Shown one piece after another: positions 19,688-28,115 of a stretch of 64,000 nucleotides of DNA. Each line of letters starts with the position of its first letter. The stretch's first letter is position 1. The notes below the pieces were generated by a model. The model made no database searches, had not been told where the DNA came from, and was given only the letters and a program-made list of their open reading frames with translations. Origin of the DNA: Mycolicibacterium aurum (lineage in GTDB: Bacteria; Actinomycetota; Actinomycetes; Mycobacteriales; Mycobacteriaceae); assembly GCA_900078775.1 (NCBI GenBank), contig LT549889.1:2108001-2172000 (forward strand), written 5' to 3'. Position numbers and translations under genes: made by a program.

Positions 19688-20764
19688 TTGCCGGCCATGA
19701 CCGACGCCGAAACCGACCGCCGACCGCCGGCCGCTTCCCGGGCCGTGCCCCTCACCGTCACCGAGGTGATCGAGGAGAGCCACGATGCCAGATCCCTGGT
19801 GTTCACCGTTCCCGCCGAGCACCGCGGGCGATTCGACTACCGGCCCGGCCAGTTCCTGACGCTGCGCATCCCGAGCGATCGGACCGGCTCGGTGGCCCGT
19901 TGCTACTCCCTGGCCAGTTCGCCGCACACCGACGATGCGCCGAAAGTCACCGTCAAGCGCACCGTGGGCGGCTACGGGTCGAACTGGCTGTGCGACAACG
20001 TCTCCGTCGGCGACACCATCGAGTCGCTGCCGCCCACCGGCCTCTTCACCCCGGGTGATCTGGACGCCGACTTCCTGCTGTGGGCCGCCGGCAGCGGCAT
20101 CACACCGGTGATGTCCATCCTGAAATCGGTGCTCACCGCGGGCACCGGACGGGTGGTGGTGTGCTACGCCAACCGCGATGAGGCGTCGGTGATCTTCGCG
20201 TCCGAACTGCGCGAGCTCGCGGCCCGGTATGCGGGCCGATTGACCGTGCTGCACTGGCTGGAATCGATCCAGGGCCTGCCCACCCGCGCGCAGCTGGGGA
20301 TGTTCGCCCAGATGTTCGCCGGCTGCGAATCGTTCATCTGCGGGCCGGCCCCGTTCATGGCGGTGGTCAAGGAAGCACTCACCGAGGCCGGAATCCCCCG
20401 GGACAAGATCCATTTGGAGGTCTTCCAGTCGCTGGACGGAGATCCGTTCACCGAACCCGACCCCGATACCGCCACCGCCGCGGACGACGGTCCGGCCGTC
20501 GAGGCCCGGATCCGGATCGACGGCGACGTACACGATCTGCGTTGGCCGACGGGTCGCAATCTGGTCGACACCATGCTGGCCGCCGGCATCGAGGTGCCCT
20601 ACTCGTGCCGGGAGGGCAACTGCGGCTCCTGCGCGGCCACCGTGGTCGAGGGCCGGGTCGAATTGGGTAGTACGGCCATCCTGGAAGAGGACGACATCGC
20701 CGACGGCCTTTTCCTGGCCTGCCAGGCCCGACCGCTGTCGGACACCGTCGAGGTCGAGTTCTAG
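19688..20764 (+). CDS. kshB: KshB-like ferredoxin reductase component of 3-ketosteroid 9-alpha-hydroxylase
   Basis: A 358-aa reductase, the same length as M. tuberculosis KshB. Domains in order are the FAD-binding barrel (YRPGQFLTLRIPSDRTGSVA, then RCYSLASSP), the NAD-binding domain (AAGSGITPVMSI, ESFICGPAPFM) and a C-terminal plant-type 2Fe-2S ferredoxin with Cys307, Cys312, Cys315 and Cys345. It passes electrons from NADH to a Rieske oxygenase, most likely the KshA protein encoded at 44,163-45,320. The proteins of the HsaA pair normally use a separate small flavin reductase, which is absent here. ATG 19688 is the natural start. Together with KshA this gives a complete 9-alpha-hydroxylase within the locus. 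Confidence 0.85.
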   Translation: MPAMTDAETDRRPPAASRAVPLTVTEVIEESHDARSLVFTVPAEHRGRFDYRPGQFLTLRIPSDRTGSVARCYSLASSPHTDDAPKVTVKRTVGGYGSNWLCDNVSVGDTIESLPPTGLFTPGDLDADFLLWAAGSGITPVMSILKSVLTAGTGRVVVCYANRDEASVIFASELRELAARYAGRLTVLHWLESIQGLPTRAQLGMFAQMFAGCESFICGPAPFMAVVKEALTEAGIPRDKIHLEVFQSLDGDPFTEPDPDTATAADDGPAVEARIRIDGDVHDLRWPTGRNLVDTMLAAGIEVPYSCREGNCGSCAATVVEGRVELGSTAILEEDDIADGLFLACQARPLSDTVEVEF

Positions 20765-20788
20765 ACTCCTCGAGCCGCCGATTCACGT

Positions 20789-20801
20789 CCGCTGACCGGG
20801 A
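20789..20801 (+). promoter_or_regulatory. Regulon box before the HsaA-HsaC operon
   Basis: CCGCTGACCGGGA is identical over 13 bases to the copy at 47875. Its 3' end is 44 bases before ATG 20845. A CACCAT hexamer (20832-20837) lies seven bases before the ATG and there is no Shine-Dalgarno sequence, consistent with leaderless transcription. Confidence 0.65.
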
Positions 20802-20844
20802 CGGCACCCGCGGTCCGGGCATCGAAACGGACACCATCACAGAC

Positions 20845-22026
20845 ATGACACAACGGGTGATCGACCGTCTCGACGAGTTCGCCGAGGCGCTGCGCGGGCA
20901 GGCCGAGGAGGCCGAGAAGATCGGGAAGCTGACCGACGACACGGTCAAGACGATGAAGCAGATCGGCAATATCCGGCTGCTGCAACCGAAGAAGCACGGC
21001 GGGCTGGAGGTCCATCCCCGCGAGTTCGCCGAGACGGTGATGGCCACCGCGGCACTCGACCCGTCCGCCGGGTGGATCAACGGTGTCGTCGGAGTGCATC
21101 CGTACCAGTTGGCCTACGCCGACCCGCGGGTGGGCGCGGAGATCTGGGCCGACGACGTCGACACCTGGGTCGCCTCGCCCTACGCGCCGCAGGGCGTCGC
21201 CAAGCCGGTGGACGGCGGCTATATCTTCAACGGGCGCTGGCAGTTCAGTTCGGGCACCGACCATTGCGACTGGATCATCCTGGGCGCCATGCTCGGCGAC
21301 GAGGCCGGTGTGCCGCTGATGCCCCCACAGATGCTGCACATGATCCTGCCCCGCAAGGATTACCAGATCGTCGAGGACTCCTGGGATGTCGTGGGCCTGC
21401 GCGGCACCGGGTCCAAGGACGTCATCGTCTCCGACGCGTTCGTGCCGAGTTACCGGACCATGGACGGCATGAAGGTGATGGACGGCACCGCGCAGCGAGA
21501 GGCGGGGATGACCGACACCCTCTACCTGATGCCGTGGTCGACGATGTTCCCGCTGGGCATCTCCTCGGCGACCATCGGCATCGCCGAGGGTGCGCTGGCC
21601 GCGGCGCTGGCCTACCAGCGCGAGCGGGTGAACGCCAGCGGCGTCGCCGTCAAGGACGACCCGTACGTGATGTACGCGATCGGTGAGGCCGCCGCCGACA
21701 TCAATGCCGCCCGCCAGGAACTGCTGGCCAATGTGGACCGGATCTACGACATGGTCGACGCCGGCAAGGAAGTGTCCTTCGCCGACCGGGCGGCCGGCCG
21801 CCGCACCCAGGTGCGCGCGGTATGGCGCGCGGTGTCCGCGGTCGACGAGATCTTCGCCCGCTGCGGCGGCAACGGAACCCGAATGGACAAACCGCTGCAA
21901 CGGTATTGGCGCGATGTGCACGTCGGGCAGGTGCACGCGATCCACACCCCCGGCACCATCTACCACGCGTCGGCACTGAGCTCGCTCGGGGTGGATCCGC
22001 AGGGTCCGCTGCGGGCGATGATCTAG
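20845..22026 (+). CDS. hsaA: HsaA-like flavin-dependent monooxygenase (acyl-CoA dehydrogenase fold)
   Basis: A 393-aa group D flavin monooxygenase; M. tuberculosis HsaA has 394. HsaA hydroxylates the A-ring phenol 3-HSA to the catechol 3,4-DHSA with reduced flavin from HsaB. Shared segments include LLQPKKHGGLEVHP, INGVVGVHPYQLA, the DSWDVVGLRGTGSKD turn and the late RYWRDVHVGQVHA. The position after the KshB-like gene and 12 bases before the extradiol dioxygenase fits ring hydroxylation before cleavage. No HsaB-type flavin reductase is encoded in this window, so reduced flavin must come from elsewhere or from a different reductase. It is probably a second copy with altered substrate range. 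Confidence 0.85.
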   Translation: MTQRVIDRLDEFAEALRGQAEEAEKIGKLTDDTVKTMKQIGNIRLLQPKKHGGLEVHPREFAETVMATAALDPSAGWINGVVGVHPYQLAYADPRVGAEIWADDVDTWVASPYAPQGVAKPVDGGYIFNGRWQFSSGTDHCDWIILGAMLGDEAGVPLMPPQMLHMILPRKDYQIVEDSWDVVGLRGTGSKDVIVSDAFVPSYRTMDGMKVMDGTAQREAGMTDTLYLMPWSTMFPLGISSATIGIAEGALAAALAYQRERVNASGVAVKDDPYVMYAIGEAAADINAARQELLANVDRIYDMVDAGKEVSFADRAAGRRTQVRAVWRAVSAVDEIFARCGGNGTRMDKPLQRYWRDVHVGQVHAIHTPGTIYHASALSSLGVDPQGPLRAMI

Positions 22027-22038
22027 GAGGAATACAGC

Positions 22039-22947
22039 ATGGGTCTGATCAAGAGCCTCGGGTATGTGACGGTGCAGGCCACCGACCTCCCGCGCTGGCG
22101 CCGATTCGCGTTCGACGTACTGGGTTTCGCCACCGGACACGGGCCGGATCCGGAGTCGCTGTATCTACGGATGGATGAGCGGGCCGCGCGCATCGTCGTC
22201 TCCCCCGGTGCCACCGACAAGATCGTGACGGTCGGCTGGGAGGTGCGCGACGGCCGGGACCTCGATGAGGTGAAGCGCAGGCTGGAGGCAGCGGGCACGA
22301 CGTACAAGGAACTCTCACTGGCCGAAGCCGACCTGCGCCGGGTCGAGCAGGTGATCACGTTCGAGGATCCGGCCGGCACCGCCCTGGAGGTCTTTCACGG
22401 CCCGGTGCTCGATCACAGCCCGGTCGTCACCCCCTTCGGTGCCCGATTCGTCACCGGTGATCAGGGCCTCGGGCACGTGGTGCTGCCGGCCCTGGACGTG
22501 CCCGCACTGCTCGATTTCTACACCGATGTGCTCGGCTTCGTGACCCGCGGCGCGTTCCGGGTGCCGGTGCCACCGGAGTTCGGCCCGGTGCGCGTGCGGT
22601 TCCTGGGCGTCAACCAGCGTCACCACAGCCTGGCCCTGTGCCCGGCCGGCACGCTGCGCGATCCGGGCCTGGTCCACCTGATGGTGGAGGTGGACACCCT
22701 CGACGCGGTCGGGCAGGCACTCGACCGGGTCAACCGGGACGGTTTCCAACTGTCCTCGACGCTGGGCAGGCACACCAACGACAAGATGGTGTCGTTCTAC
22801 GTGCGGGCCCCCGGCGACTGGGACATCGAGTTCGGTACCGCCGGGATGCGGGTTGACGAGAGCTACTACACCGCGGAGGAGATCACCGCCGACAGCTACT
22901 GGGGTCATCAGTGGGTCGATGACCTGCCCGCCGCCATGCGGCCCTGA
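22039..22947 (+). CDS. hsaC: HsaC-like iron-dependent extradiol dioxygenase
   Basis: A 302-aa type I extradiol dioxygenase with two vicinal-oxygen-chelate domains, matching HsaC length. It opens the steroid catechol next to one hydroxyl (meta cleavage). Iron ligands are His146 (GLGHVVLP), one of His195/His196 (NQRHHSLAL) and Glu264 (WDIEFG). The conserved second-shell GRHTND (His245) and Tyr254 are also in place. AGGAGG lies eight bases before ATG 22039, and the HsaA gene stops 12 bases before. The product would be the substrate of the HsaD-like hydrolase at 16,246. A terminator follows. Confidence 0.9.
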   Translation: MGLIKSLGYVTVQATDLPRWRRFAFDVLGFATGHGPDPESLYLRMDERAARIVVSPGATDKIVTVGWEVRDGRDLDEVKRRLEAAGTTYKELSLAEADLRRVEQVITFEDPAGTALEVFHGPVLDHSPVVTPFGARFVTGDQGLGHVVLPALDVPALLDFYTDVLGFVTRGAFRVPVPPEFGPVRVRFLGVNQRHHSLALCPAGTLRDPGLVHLMVEVDTLDAVGQALDRVNRDGFQLSSTLGRHTNDKMVSFYVRAPGDWDIEFGTAGMRVDESYYTAEEITADSYWGHQWVDDLPAAMRP

Positions 22948-22990
22948 TCTCTCGCCGAATCCGATCGCAGACCGTTCGTCTGCAGGTCAC

Positions 22991-23018
22991 ACCCGGTCGC
23001 GTTGTCCCGCGGCCGGGT
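22991..23018 (+). terminator. Terminator hairpin after the HsaC-like gene
   Basis: An 11-bp stem with one G-U pair (22991-23001 with 23008-23018) encloses a six-base loop and is followed by TT. It lies about 43 bases after the dioxygenase stop and separates this operon from the IclR unit. Confidence 0.65.
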
Positions 23019-23082
23019 TTCGGCGTTTTCGGCACGGTTCACAATCGCGGCATTCATGTGACAGCAGCCACAACAATGTGAT

Positions 23083-23125
23083 AGTTCTATATGACCATTA
23101 GGCATATGCCTATTAGTTATATGAC
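23083..23125. promoter_or_regulatory. AT-rich palindromic operator/promoter of the IclR gene
   Basis: A perfect 14-bp palindrome, TAGGCATATGCCTA (23099-23112), sits between two direct copies of TATATGAC (23088-23095 and 23118-23125), 30 bases apart. The stretch is markedly AT-rich compared with everything around it and ends 17 bases before the IclR start. IclR proteins commonly bind such a palindrome at their own promoter. Autoregulation is inferred. Confidence 0.6.
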
Positions 23126-23142
23126 TGCCCGGAGGTTTCCCG

Positions 23143-24021
23143 ATGACCGTGACTATCGACGCTCCGCCCGCACCCGCGGACAGGGCGACCCCCGAGACCC
23201 CGAGCGCCGTCATCGACCGGGTGTCACTCGTCCTGGACGCTTTCGACGGACCGGGCCGGCTCACCCTCGCCCAGATCGTCCGGCGCACCGGCCTCCCTCG
23301 TTCCTCGGCCCACCGCATGCTGGAGCGACTGGTCCAGCTGCGGTGGCTGCGCCGCAGCGGACGCGACTACGAGCTGGGCATGCGACTGGTGGAGCTGGGC
23401 TCGCTGGCCGTGCACCAGGACCGGTTGCACAAGGCCGCGATCCCGATGCTGCACGAACTGCACGCCGCCACCGGCCTCGTCGTGCACCTCGCCGTGCTGG
23501 AAGGACCCGACGTCGTCTACATGGAGAAGGTGGGCAATCGGATGACCGCCGCCATCCCGACCCGGGTCGGCGGACGTCAGCCCGCGCACTGCGCCGCCGT
23601 CGGCAAGGCCATGCTGGCGTTCGCCGACGAGCAGGACATCCGGGCCTACGACGCCGCCCCACTGCCGCGGCGGACCAAGTACTCCATCTCCACCCCCGCA
23701 CAGCTGCGCAACGAGCTGCTCAAGGTGCGCTCGCACGGCATCGCCTTCGACCGCGAGGAGTCGGTGCCCGGCTTCGGCTGTGTGGCGGCGCCGATCGGCG
23801 ATCCCGGCGAGGCGGTCGCGGCGGTGTCGGTGTGCGGGCCGATGAGCCACATGAAGTTCGACCAGCAACTCGTCGCGCCGGTCCGGATGGCGGCGATGGG
23901 CATCTGGCGTGCGGTCGAGGGTGGTCCGGCCCGGGTGGCGCCGACCCTGCAGCAGATGCGGCCGCTGCGCGGCCTCGTCGGCCAGCATGCCGGGCGCACC
24001 CCGAACGGCCGTCAGGCATGA
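23143..24021 (+). CDS. IclR-family transcriptional regulator
   Basis: A 292-aa regulator. The winged helix-turn-helix covers about residues 20-85 (LTLAQIVRRTGLPRSSAHRM, then LERLVQLRWL). The IclR effector domain follows, with VYMEKVGNR, the AHCAAVGKAMLAF signature and FDREESVPGFGCVAAPI. GGAGG is well placed before ATG 23143. The gene overlaps the esterase gene by four bases (ATGA). IclR proteins sense small aromatic or acidic effectors and may repress or activate. It is one of two regulator candidates for the repeated box seen across the locus, the other being PadR at 47,148. Confidence 0.92.
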   Translation: MTVTIDAPPAPADRATPETPSAVIDRVSLVLDAFDGPGRLTLAQIVRRTGLPRSSAHRMLERLVQLRWLRRSGRDYELGMRLVELGSLAVHQDRLHKAAIPMLHELHAATGLVVHLAVLEGPDVVYMEKVGNRMTAAIPTRVGGRQPAHCAAVGKAMLAFADEQDIRAYDAAPLPRRTKYSISTPAQLRNELLKVRSHGIAFDREESVPGFGCVAAPIGDPGEAVAAVSVCGPMSHMKFDQQLVAPVRMAAMGIWRAVEGGPARVAPTLQQMRPLRGLVGQHAGRTPNGRQA

Positions 24022-24971
24022 GCCTGGACCCGCAGATCGCGGCGATCATCGAGACCCTGGACGGCGGCTTTCCGCCGGTGCACACCATGACCGGTGAGCA
24101 GGCCCGCGCCGCCATCCGGGCCCGGTTCGTCGCCCCCGAAAATCCCGAACCGGTCGCCGCGGTCGAGGACCGGCAGATCCCCGGGCCGGACGGACCGGTG
24201 ACGGTGCGCATCTACCGTCCCGACGCCGCCGCCGACGGTCCGGTGCCCACCCTGGTCTACGCGCACGGCGGCGGCTGGGTGTTCTGCGATCTGGACAGTC
24301 ACGACGGGTTGTGCCGCGACTTCACCAATCGCCTTCCCGCCGTGCTGGTTTCGGTGCACTACCGGCGGGCGGCCGAGGAAGGACAGTGGCCGGCCGCGGC
24401 GGAGGACGTCTACGCCGCCACCGTCTGGGCGGCCGAGCACGTCGACGAACTCGGCGGCGACCCGGACGCGGTGCTCGTCGGCGGCGACAGCGCCGGCGGC
24501 AATCTGGCCGCGGTCACCGCGCTGATGGCGCGGGACCGCAGCGGGCCCCGGCTGGCCGGCCAACTGCTGCTGTACCCGGTGATCGCCGCGGACTTCGACA
24601 CCGAGTCCCACCGGCGGTTCGGCGCCGGGTTCTACAACCCGGCCCCGGCCCTGCGGTGGTACTGGGACCAGTACGTGCCCGATCTCTCCGACCGGAGCAA
24701 TCCGTACGCCTCACCGCTGGCGGCCGAGGATCTGTCCGGGCTGCCGCCGGCGATCGCCGTTGTGGCCGGCCATGATCCGCTGCGTGACGAGGGGCTGGCC
24801 TACGTCGGGGCGCTGCAGGCGGCCGGGGTGCCGACGGTGTCCCGGTTCTTCGAGGGCGGCGTGCACGGGTTCATGACGATGCCGGCCTTCGACATCTGCA
24901 CCCGCGCCCGTGCTCAGGTCTGCGCGGACGTGGCCGGACTGGTGGGCAGCATCGGGACTGCCGCGCCGTAG
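24018..24971 (+). CDS. HSL-family alpha/beta-hydrolase (esterase/lactonase)
   Basis: A 317-aa hormone-sensitive-lipase-type esterase. The oxyanion HGGG motif is in VYAHGGGWVF, the nucleophile in GGDSAGGN, the Asp near AGHDPLRDEG and the His in GGVHGF. It is coupled to the IclR gene by ATGA. In a locus with two Baeyer-Villiger enzymes it could open the resulting ester or lactone. That is an inference from context; the family also cleaves simple acyl esters such as steroid esters. Its 3' end overlaps the convergent Old Yellow Enzyme gene by 58 bases. Confidence 0.88.
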   Translation: MSLDPQIAAIIETLDGGFPPVHTMTGEQARAAIRARFVAPENPEPVAAVEDRQIPGPDGPVTVRIYRPDAAADGPVPTLVYAHGGGWVFCDLDSHDGLCRDFTNRLPAVLVSVHYRRAAEEGQWPAAAEDVYAATVWAAEHVDELGGDPDAVLVGGDSAGGNLAAVTALMARDRSGPRLAGQLLLYPVIAADFDTESHRRFGAGFYNPAPALRWYWDQYVPDLSDRSNPYASPLAAEDLSGLPPAIAVVAGHDPLRDEGLAYVGALQAAGVPTVSRFFEGGVHGFMTMPAFDICTRARAQVCADVAGLVGSIGTAAP

Positions 24972-26152
24972 CGCTGCGCCGGGTCCAGCACGCAGTGCGT
25001 GCGACCGAACACCGTCACCATGCACTTGTTGTTGTGATTGCAGCGGCTGCGCACCCCGGCATCGGCGGCCATCCGGTTCACCAGATCCGGTTCGCGCAGC
25101 AGCGCCCGGCCCATCGCCAGGAAGTCGAATCCCTCGCGCAGCCCGGTCTCCAGGTGCTCCCGGTTGGTGATGCCACCCAGCAGAACGAGCTTGGTGTTCT
25201 TCATGACCGGCACGAACTGCCGCGCCGCCGGCAGCATGTAGAGGTCCTCGTAGGGATAGCTGCCCATCACCCCCTTGCCCAGGATCCGCACCCCCGGGCG
25301 CAGCATCGGCGGCATCACCTTGGCGAACTCCCGCACCGGCACGTCCCCGCGGAACAGGTACATCGGCCGGTAGACCGACGAACCCTGGGTCAGCTCGATG
25401 GCATCGAGGGCGGCATCACCATCGAGCAGTTGCGCCGTGCGCAGCGCCTCGTCGATCCAGATGCTGCCCGGCAGACCGTCGTCCATGTCGAGTTTGGCGA
25501 TCACCGCGATCCGGTCGCCGACGACCTCACGCACCCGTTGGGCGATCTCGCGCACCAGCCGGGACCGGTTGTCGATGTCGCCGCCGTACTCGTCCTTGCG
25601 CCGGTTGATCAACGGGCTCAGGAACGAGCTGGGCAGGTACAGGTGCCCGAAATGCAGTTCCACGGCGTCGAATCCGGCGCCCACCGCGACTCGGGCGGCC
25701 TCGGCGAACTGTGTGATGACGGCCGCGATCTCCTCGCGCCGGATCTCCCGGCAGTAGGCGAAGGAGGTCGGGTTGACGAACCTGCTCGGCGCCACCGCCG
25801 TCACGCCGGTCAGTTTCTTCGGCGCCACCACCCCGGCGTGCCCCAGCTGCGCGGAGATCGCGGCCCCGGCGTCGTGTACCGCATCGGTGAGCCGGCGCAG
25901 CCCGGGCACCGCATCGGCGTCCATCACGATCTGCCCGGGCGCGCTGGCCCCCTGCGGGGACACACAGCAGTAGGCGACGGTCGTCATCCCGACCCCACCC
26001 TCGGCGAAGCCGCGGTGAAAGTCGATCAGGTCGTCGGTGACCCGGCCATCCGGTGAACGCCCCTCCGAGGTCGCGGCTTTCACGATTCTGTTGCGCAACC
26101 GGACGGGTCCGAGCTGGGCGGGGCCGAACGGATCGGGGCTGGGGTCGGTCAT
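24914..26152 (-). CDS. Old Yellow Enzyme-family NAD(P)H:flavin oxidoreductase
   Basis: A 412-aa FMN TIM-barrel. Signatures are KAATSEGRSPDGRVTDDLI near the N-terminus, AQLGHAGVV, and FLSPLINRRKDEYGGDIDNR, the family YGGS-type stretch. The C-terminus carries a CNHNNKCMVTVF...C cysteine group, as in 2,4-dienoyl-CoA-reductase-like members. The family reduces activated C=C bonds, including those of enones in steroids. ATG 26152 follows GGTGG; the frame extends upstream without homology. Possible role: saturating a ring or side-chain double bond. Confidence 0.85.
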   Translation of the reverse strand: MTDPSPDPFGPAQLGPVRLRNRIVKAATSEGRSPDGRVTDDLIDFHRGFAEGGVGMTTVAYCCVSPQGASAPGQIVMDADAVPGLRRLTDAVHDAGAAISAQLGHAGVVAPKKLTGVTAVAPSRFVNPTSFAYCREIRREEIAAVITQFAEAARVAVGAGFDAVELHFGHLYLPSSFLSPLINRRKDEYGGDIDNRSRLVREIAQRVREVVGDRIAVIAKLDMDDGLPGSIWIDEALRTAQLLDGDAALDAIELTQGSSVYRPMYLFRGDVPVREFAKVMPPMLRPGVRILGKGVMGSYPYEDLYMLPAARQFVPVMKNTKLVLLGGITNREHLETGLREGFDFLAMGRALLREPDLVNRMAADAGVRSRCNHNNKCMVTVFGRTHCVLDPAQRYGAAVPMLPTSPATSAQT

Positions 26153-26195
26153 CAGACCACCGTTGACCTCGCGGCGCCGCACGTCAACGCCGGTC

Positions 26196-26210
26196 TCCCG
26201 ATGGTCGGGA
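26196..26210. promoter_or_regulatory. Regulon box between the Old Yellow Enzyme gene and the divergent barrel-protein genes
   Basis: TCCCGATGGTCGGGA is an inverted repeat (TCCCGA-N3-TCGGGA). Read on the minus strand it is CCGACCATCGGGA, ending 44 bases before ATG 26152. Read on the plus strand it ends 43 bases before ATG 26253. AACGGT lies six bases before the minus-strand ATG. This is the most symmetric copy of the CCR-N5-CGG motif. Confidence 0.5.
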
Positions 26211-26252
26211 ACGCCGGACCTCGACCCCGGGCGCCGACCTAGGCTCAGCTCC

Positions 26253-26600
26253 ATGGCAGCCGGTGAAGTCTTCGTCGTCGACCGCGTGGTCACTCGTCCC
26301 GGGCGGGCCCGCGAGTTCGTCGACACCTACCTGGCCGGCTACGCGCCGGGCGCCCGGGAGCGCGGCATGACCCTGTGCAATGTGCTTGTCTCACCGCCGA
26401 TCTGGTATGAATCCGAGTCCAATACCGTCACCGTCACCTGGTCGCTGCCCAGCGCCCGGGCGTGGTGGGAGATGACCTGGCAGGGCCGGCCGGACCCCGC
26501 GCTGGGCGCCTGGTGGGACAGCGTTGCCGAGTTGATCGTCGAACGCGACCGCAGCGCCGCCGCGGCCTACCACGATGTCGAGGGGCTCTGCGATGTATAA
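26253..26600 (+). CDS. Small NIPSNAP/ABM-like dimeric alpha-beta barrel protein
   Basis: A 115-aa protein whose pattern (VFVVDRVVTRPGRAREFVDT, then MTLCNVLVSPPIWYE and WSLPSARAWWEM) resembles the NIPSNAP or antibiotic-monooxygenase-like dimeric ferredoxin-like folds. These act as small cofactor-free enzymes or accessory proteins in ring and steroid catabolic loci. No catalytic residue can be assigned. ATG 26253 is preferred because the upstream open frame overlaps the divergent gene. It overlaps the next gene by eight bases, so the two are co-translated. Confidence 0.6.
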   Translation: MAAGEVFVVDRVVTRPGRAREFVDTYLAGYAPGARERGMTLCNVLVSPPIWYESESNTVTVTWSLPSARAWWEMTWQGRPDPALGAWWDSVAELIVERDRSAAAAYHDVEGLCDV

Positions 26601-27218
26601 CCTCACCCGTCTCGTCGACGTCCCCGAGGCCGACCGCGCCCGGGTGGCCGACGGCCTTCGGCGGCTGGCCGGTCCGCCGGCGCGGTCCGGCGGCTGGTCG
26701 CCCCCACCGATGCGGGCAGCCGCAACGGCGGCGACCTGCTGCTGCATCTGCGCTTCGCGACCGCCGCCGAACGGGACGCGGTGGCCGCCGATGTCGATGC
26801 CGCGCTGGCGGATCCGGCGGTCAACCGGGTCAACGGTGTGGACTATTCAGGCTCCCCCACCCTGCTCGCCGGGCGACCCCGCGGCAGCGTCTACCGCACC
26901 CTGCTGCTGCGGGTGGCTCCCGACACCGATCCCGATACCGTCGCCCGCTTCGAGGCCGATCTGGGCCGGTTACCCGGATACGTGTCGACCATCGGTGCCT
27001 GGCAACTCAGCACGCCCGAACGCACCGTCGGCAACGCCTGGACCCACGTCTTCGAGCAGGAGTTCAGCGATGCCGACGGCATCATGGGCGCCTATCTGAT
27101 GCACCCCATCCACTGGGCGGTGGTGGACCAGTGGTTCGACCCGGAATGCCCGGGATTCATTGTGCGCGAACGGGTCTGCCACAGTTTCGGCGACGACCCC
27201 GACGGCGTACTGCGCTGA
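26593..27218 (+). pseudogene. Dabb-like stress-responsive barrel protein gene with a one-base frameshift
   Basis: Translation from ATG 26593 gives MYNLTRLVDVPEADRARVAD and continues sensibly to about 26683. The homologous-looking remainder (RLVAPTDAGSRNGG, then LLLHLRFATAAERDA and on to the stop at 27218) is in the -1 frame. The span is 626 bases, one short of a 208-residue gene, so a single base is missing in the GC-rich stretch around 26675-26690. The second half (VYRTLLLRVAPDTDPDTVAR, HPIHWAVVDQWFDPECPGF) is well conserved in character, so the loss is recent or a sequencing error. It is probably a Dabb/EthD-like partner of the preceding gene. Confidence 0.7.
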
Positions 27219-27227
27219 GCGCGGCGC

Positions 27228-28115
27228 TCACATCCCGGCGGGCAGGATGTTGGGGTTGGCGGTGGCCGGCGGCTCCAGCGGGGGCAGGACCTCGCGTCCG
27301 TCCAGGCTGTGCACGGCGAGCTGCTGCGACCACGGGTAGTGCAGGCTGAACGCGACCAGCCCGGTGCGTTCGGCGGCCGGCCGGTGGCACATCGCCAACA
27401 CGGTCTCGGCGAGGTACTCGACCGGCTCGGTCGGGAAGCTGTCCGGGATCAGGCTGGCCGCGCCCGGGGTGCGGACCGCGCTGGACGGGCCGACCGCGTT
27501 GACCGCGATATCGGCGTCCAGCAGTTCGGCGGCGACGCCCTGGGTGAAGCGGTGCAGCGCGGCCTTCATCGAGGCGTAGATGACGTCGCCGGAGGTCTTG
27601 TTGTACTCCCGGTAGGGCCGCGCCGGTGCCAGCCCGGTGACCGAACCGATGTTGACGATCCATCCGGCGCCCTGGCGGCGCATGTGTGGGACCGCCGCCT
27701 GGGTCAGCACGAACGGGGTGCGGACGTAGTGCTCGATGGTGCGCTCGAAGGTGTCCATGGACATGTCCTCGATGACCGAATAGTCGGCGTACCCGGCATT
27801 GTTCACCAGGATGTCCAGTCGCCCTGTGCGTTCCACGACCTGATCGACCAACCGGGACCGCTGCTCGGCGTCCTCCAGATCGCAGGCCAGGCCGAACGCG
27901 GAGCCGCCGGCGGCCTCGATCAGGGCGATGGTCTCCCCGATGGTGCCCGGCAGCTCGGCCGTGGTGCCTGCCCGAGTCGACGCCGAGGGCTGATACGACC
28001 GGGCGGTCACCGCCACCGTCGCGCCCTCGGCGGCCAGCCGCTGCGCGATGGCGCGACCGATCCCCCGGCTGCTACCGGTCACCAGAGCTGTTTTCCCGCT
28101 GAGCAATCCGGTCAT
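27228..28115 (-). CDS. Short-chain dehydrogenase/reductase
   Basis: A 295-aa SDR with TGSSRGIGRAIAQRL, NNAGYADYS and a catalytic region with Ser in NIGSVTG and YASMKAA. An inserted loop around residues 40-60 (SYQPSASTRAG) is longer than in most classical SDRs. ATG 28115 overlaps the stop of the Baeyer-Villiger gene by four bases (ATGA), so the two are co-translated. As with the other Baeyer-Villiger/SDR pair at 17-19.6 kb, it may oxidise the alcohol that becomes the ketone substrate. Confidence 0.85.
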   Translation of the reverse strand: MTGLLSGKTALVTGSSRGIGRAIAQRLAAEGATVAVTARSYQPSASTRAGTTAELPGTIGETIALIEAAGGSAFGLACDLEDAEQRSRLVDQVVERTGRLDILVNNAGYADYSVIEDMSMDTFERTIEHYVRTPFVLTQAAVPHMRRQGAGWIVNIGSVTGLAPARPYREYNKTSGDVIYASMKAALHRFTQGVAAELLDADIAVNAVGPSSAVRTPGAASLIPDSFPTEPVEYLAETVLAMCHRPAAERTGLVAFSLHYPWSQQLAVHSLDGREVLPPLEPPATANPNILPAGM

